Part shown: in pieces, positions 14,993 to 15,700 of the stretch
How positions within the stretch are numbered: position 1 is the first letter of the stretch
Layout: the number at the start of each line of letters is the position of its first letter
Assembly (NCBI GenBank): GCA_900551975.1
Contig: URYA01000018.1
Coordinates: 1-15,700 of the forward strand
Length of the DNA: 15,700 nt
Source: an uncultured Collinsella sp.
GTDB taxonomy: Bacteria; Actinomycetota; Coriobacteriia; Coriobacteriales; Coriobacteriaceae
Direction of reading: 5' to 3'
Notes under the pieces: model-generated
Told to the model about the DNA's origin: nothing
The model's database searches: none
Seen by the model: only the letters and a program-made list of their open reading frames with translations
Position numbers and translations under genes: made by a program

Positions 14993-15223
14993 ATGAAGGA
15001 CTTGCTGCTCTACATCGCCAAAAATCTGGTCGAGCATCCGGATGAGGTCACGGTGACGGAGAAGCAGGGAACGGACGAGCTGACGTTGGAGCTGCACGTT
15101 GCGCCCGACGATATGGGCAAGGTGATCGGCCGTCAGGGCCGCATCGCCAAAGAGATCCGTACAGTCATCCGCTCCTATGCGCAGCGCACCGGAGAGAAAG
15201 TATCGGTCGATATTGTTGACTGA
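14993..15223 (+). CDS. khpA: KH-domain RNA-binding protein KhpA
   Basis: Small single-KH-domain protein that with KhpB binds many RNAs and affects cell size and division in Gram-positives. It has 76 residues. The ATG at 14993 has GGGGGA (14981-14986) 6 bases upstream; a longer frame from 14906 overlaps rpsP and adds no conserved sequence. The nucleic-acid-binding GxxG loop is GRQG in MGKVIGRQGRIAKEIRT. LYIAKNLVEHPDEV at the N-terminus is typical of the family. In most genomes rimM and trmD follow; here a terminator follows instead. Confidence 0.94.
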   Translation: MKDLLLYIAKNLVEHPDEVTVTEKQGTDELTLELHVAPDDMGKVIGRQGRIAKEIRTVIRSYAQRTGEKVSVDIVD

Positions 15224-15227
15224 GAAA

Positions 15228-15265
15228 ATGCACCCAAAGCCTGTGGCTTTCGGGTGCATTTTTTT
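15228..15265 (+). terminator. Rho-independent terminator after khpA
   Basis: ATGCACCCAAAGCC (15228-15241) pairs with GGCTTT and GGGTGCAT (15245-15250, 15252-15259) around a TGT loop, with one bulged C at 15251, and T continues to 15265. The A-run before the stem (15225-15228) could extend pairing. It starts 5 bases after the khpA stop. Confidence 0.92.
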
Positions 15266-15284
15266 GCCGCACGCGAAAAAATGC
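15256..15284. repeat. Short inverted repeat at the khpA/proB junction
   Basis: GCATTTTTT (15256-15264) and AAAAAATGC (15276-15284) are perfect inverted 9-base arms around an 11-base centre. The left arm overlaps the terminator tail. AAAATGCA also occurs before the terminator stem, so the region has short direct and inverted copies of one word. Confidence 0.6.
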
Positions 15285-15315
15285 AGCGCGCCGCGTTAAA
15301 AATTGCAGAAAGGTA

Positions 15316-15344
15316 GTGCAAAATCCGAAAGGCTGTGCTATAAT
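15316..15344 (+). promoter_or_regulatory. Promoter for proB, extended -10 type
   Basis: TGCTATAAT (15336-15344) is a perfect extended -10 box. GTGCAA at 15316-15321, 17 bases upstream, is a weak -35. The surrounding 90 bases are AT-rich, unlike other spacers in the window. The predicted leader before proB is about 37 bases. Confidence 0.68.
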
Positions 15345-15369
15345 GCAAATCACTTTTATTTGTTACTGA

Positions 15370-15387
15370 AAGAAAGGAGCCTTTCTT
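15370..15387 (+). promoter_or_regulatory. Inverted repeat covering the proB ribosome binding site
   Basis: AAGAAAGG (15370-15377) and CCTTTCTT (15380-15387) are perfect complements with AG between; a realistic hairpin would have a 6-7 bp stem and a 4-base loop. It contains the AAAGGAG Shine-Dalgarno site and touches the ATG, so folding would hide the ribosome site. Confidence 0.55.
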
Positions 15388-15700
15388 ATGCGTATCGTTG
15401 TCAAGGTGGGCACCTCCACGCTCGCCTACCCCACAGGACGGCTGAACATTCAGCGGATGGAGCGGCTGTGCAAAACGCTCAGCGACCTGAAGAACGCGGG
15501 CCACGAGATCATTCTCGTTTCCTCCGGCGCCATTGCCATGGGCTTCGGCAAGCTCAACCTGTCCGAGCGCCCCAAGGATATGCCGGGCAAGCAGGCGTCC
15601 GCCGCGGTCGGCCAGTGCGAGCTGATGTATGTTTACGACAAGCTCTTCACCGAGTATAACCACATCGTCGGCCAGCTCCTCATCACCGCGCCGGACATCG
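15388..15700 (+). CDS. proB: Glutamate 5-kinase, N-terminal part (3' end outside window)
   Basis: First enzyme of proline synthesis: phosphorylates glutamate with ATP. The frame is open from the ATG at 15388 to the window end, giving 104 residues of about 260-370. It begins MRIVVKVGTSTL (amino-acid-kinase Lys and GTS loop), followed by ILVSSGAIAMGFGKLNL and MPGKQASAAVGQCELM, all typical ProB motifs. The Shine-Dalgarno site AAAGGAG (15373-15379) lies 8 bases upstream. Three of its five Arg codons are CGG, nearly unused to the left, and the wording of the protein resembles Clostridia more than Actinobacteria to my eye. It may belong to another genome joined here, or be acquired. Function is secure; origin is not. 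Confidence 0.93.
   Translation, partial: MRIVVKVGTSTLAYPTGRLNIQRMERLCKTLSDLKNAGHEIILVSSGAIAMGFGKLNLSERPKDMPGKQASAAVGQCELMYVYDKLFTEYNHIVGQLLITAPDI

Noticed and set aside
15303..15659. Plus-strand open frame overlapping proB in another frame
   Set aside because: The frame from 15388 gives unmistakable glutamate 5-kinase motifs, so this one is a shadow.
1..15700. CRISPR arrays, tRNA/rRNA genes, insertion sequences, phage or defence genes
   Set aside because: No regularly spaced repeats, cloverleaf-like sequences, transposase or integrase motifs were seen on reading; nearly all sequence is core coding DNA.

Overview
The window reads as a chromosomal core segment of a high-G+C actinobacterium of the class Coriobacteriia, probably Collinsella or a close relative. 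This rests on protein style, codon use (Arg almost always CGT/CGC), frequent TTG starts with good Shine-Dalgarno sites, and gene order. It is an inference from the sequence alone; no search was run.

Layout. (1) Positions 2-9112, plus strand: a tightly packed cell-shape and wall-elongation operon with the 3' part of mreB, then mreC, mreD, a PBP2-type transpeptidase and rodA. It continues without a break into an unrecognised DUF697-like membrane protein, a TIGR03960-type radical SAM protein and its TIGR03936 partner. Gaps are 4 to 21 bases or overlaps, which suggests one transcript. (2) Positions 9109-12077 and on to 13181, plus strand: a strong promoter overlapping the previous stop codon drives rplU-rpmA. 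A terminator-like hairpin follows, and then obgE, nadD, yqeK and rsfS (ribosome maturation plus NAD and Ap4A metabolism). A strong terminator closes the block at 13223-13265. (3) Positions 13278-14531, minus strand: dinB, a Y-family DNA polymerase IV, with a weak LexA-like box at its start. (4) Positions 14648-15265, plus strand: a promoter, rpsP (S16), khpA (KH-domain RNA-binding protein) and a terminator. (5) Positions 15266-15700: an AT-rich spacer with a promoter, followed by the first 104 codons of proB (glutamate 5-kinase), which runs off the window. Its codon use and spacer differ from everything to the left.

How the genes fit together. MreB/C/D, PBP2 and RodA form the elongasome that builds the lateral wall. 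The L21, L27, Obg, RsfS, S16 and KhpA genes all concern ribosome assembly or RNA binding. Having shape genes, the radical SAM pair and the L21-L27-Obg-NadD-YqeK-RsfS set together resembles an old gene order also seen in Clostridia. There, as far as I recall, min genes, rng and the L27 protease gene prp are interspersed; none of these is present here.

No tRNA, rRNA, CRISPR array, insertion sequence or phage gene was seen. The best candidates for something undescribed are the DUF697-like protein, whose N-terminal half looks like a G domain that lost its nucleotide-binding motifs, and the radical SAM pair of unknown function co-transcribed with the shape genes. The right-hand proB junction may be an assembly chimera or a lateral acquisition.
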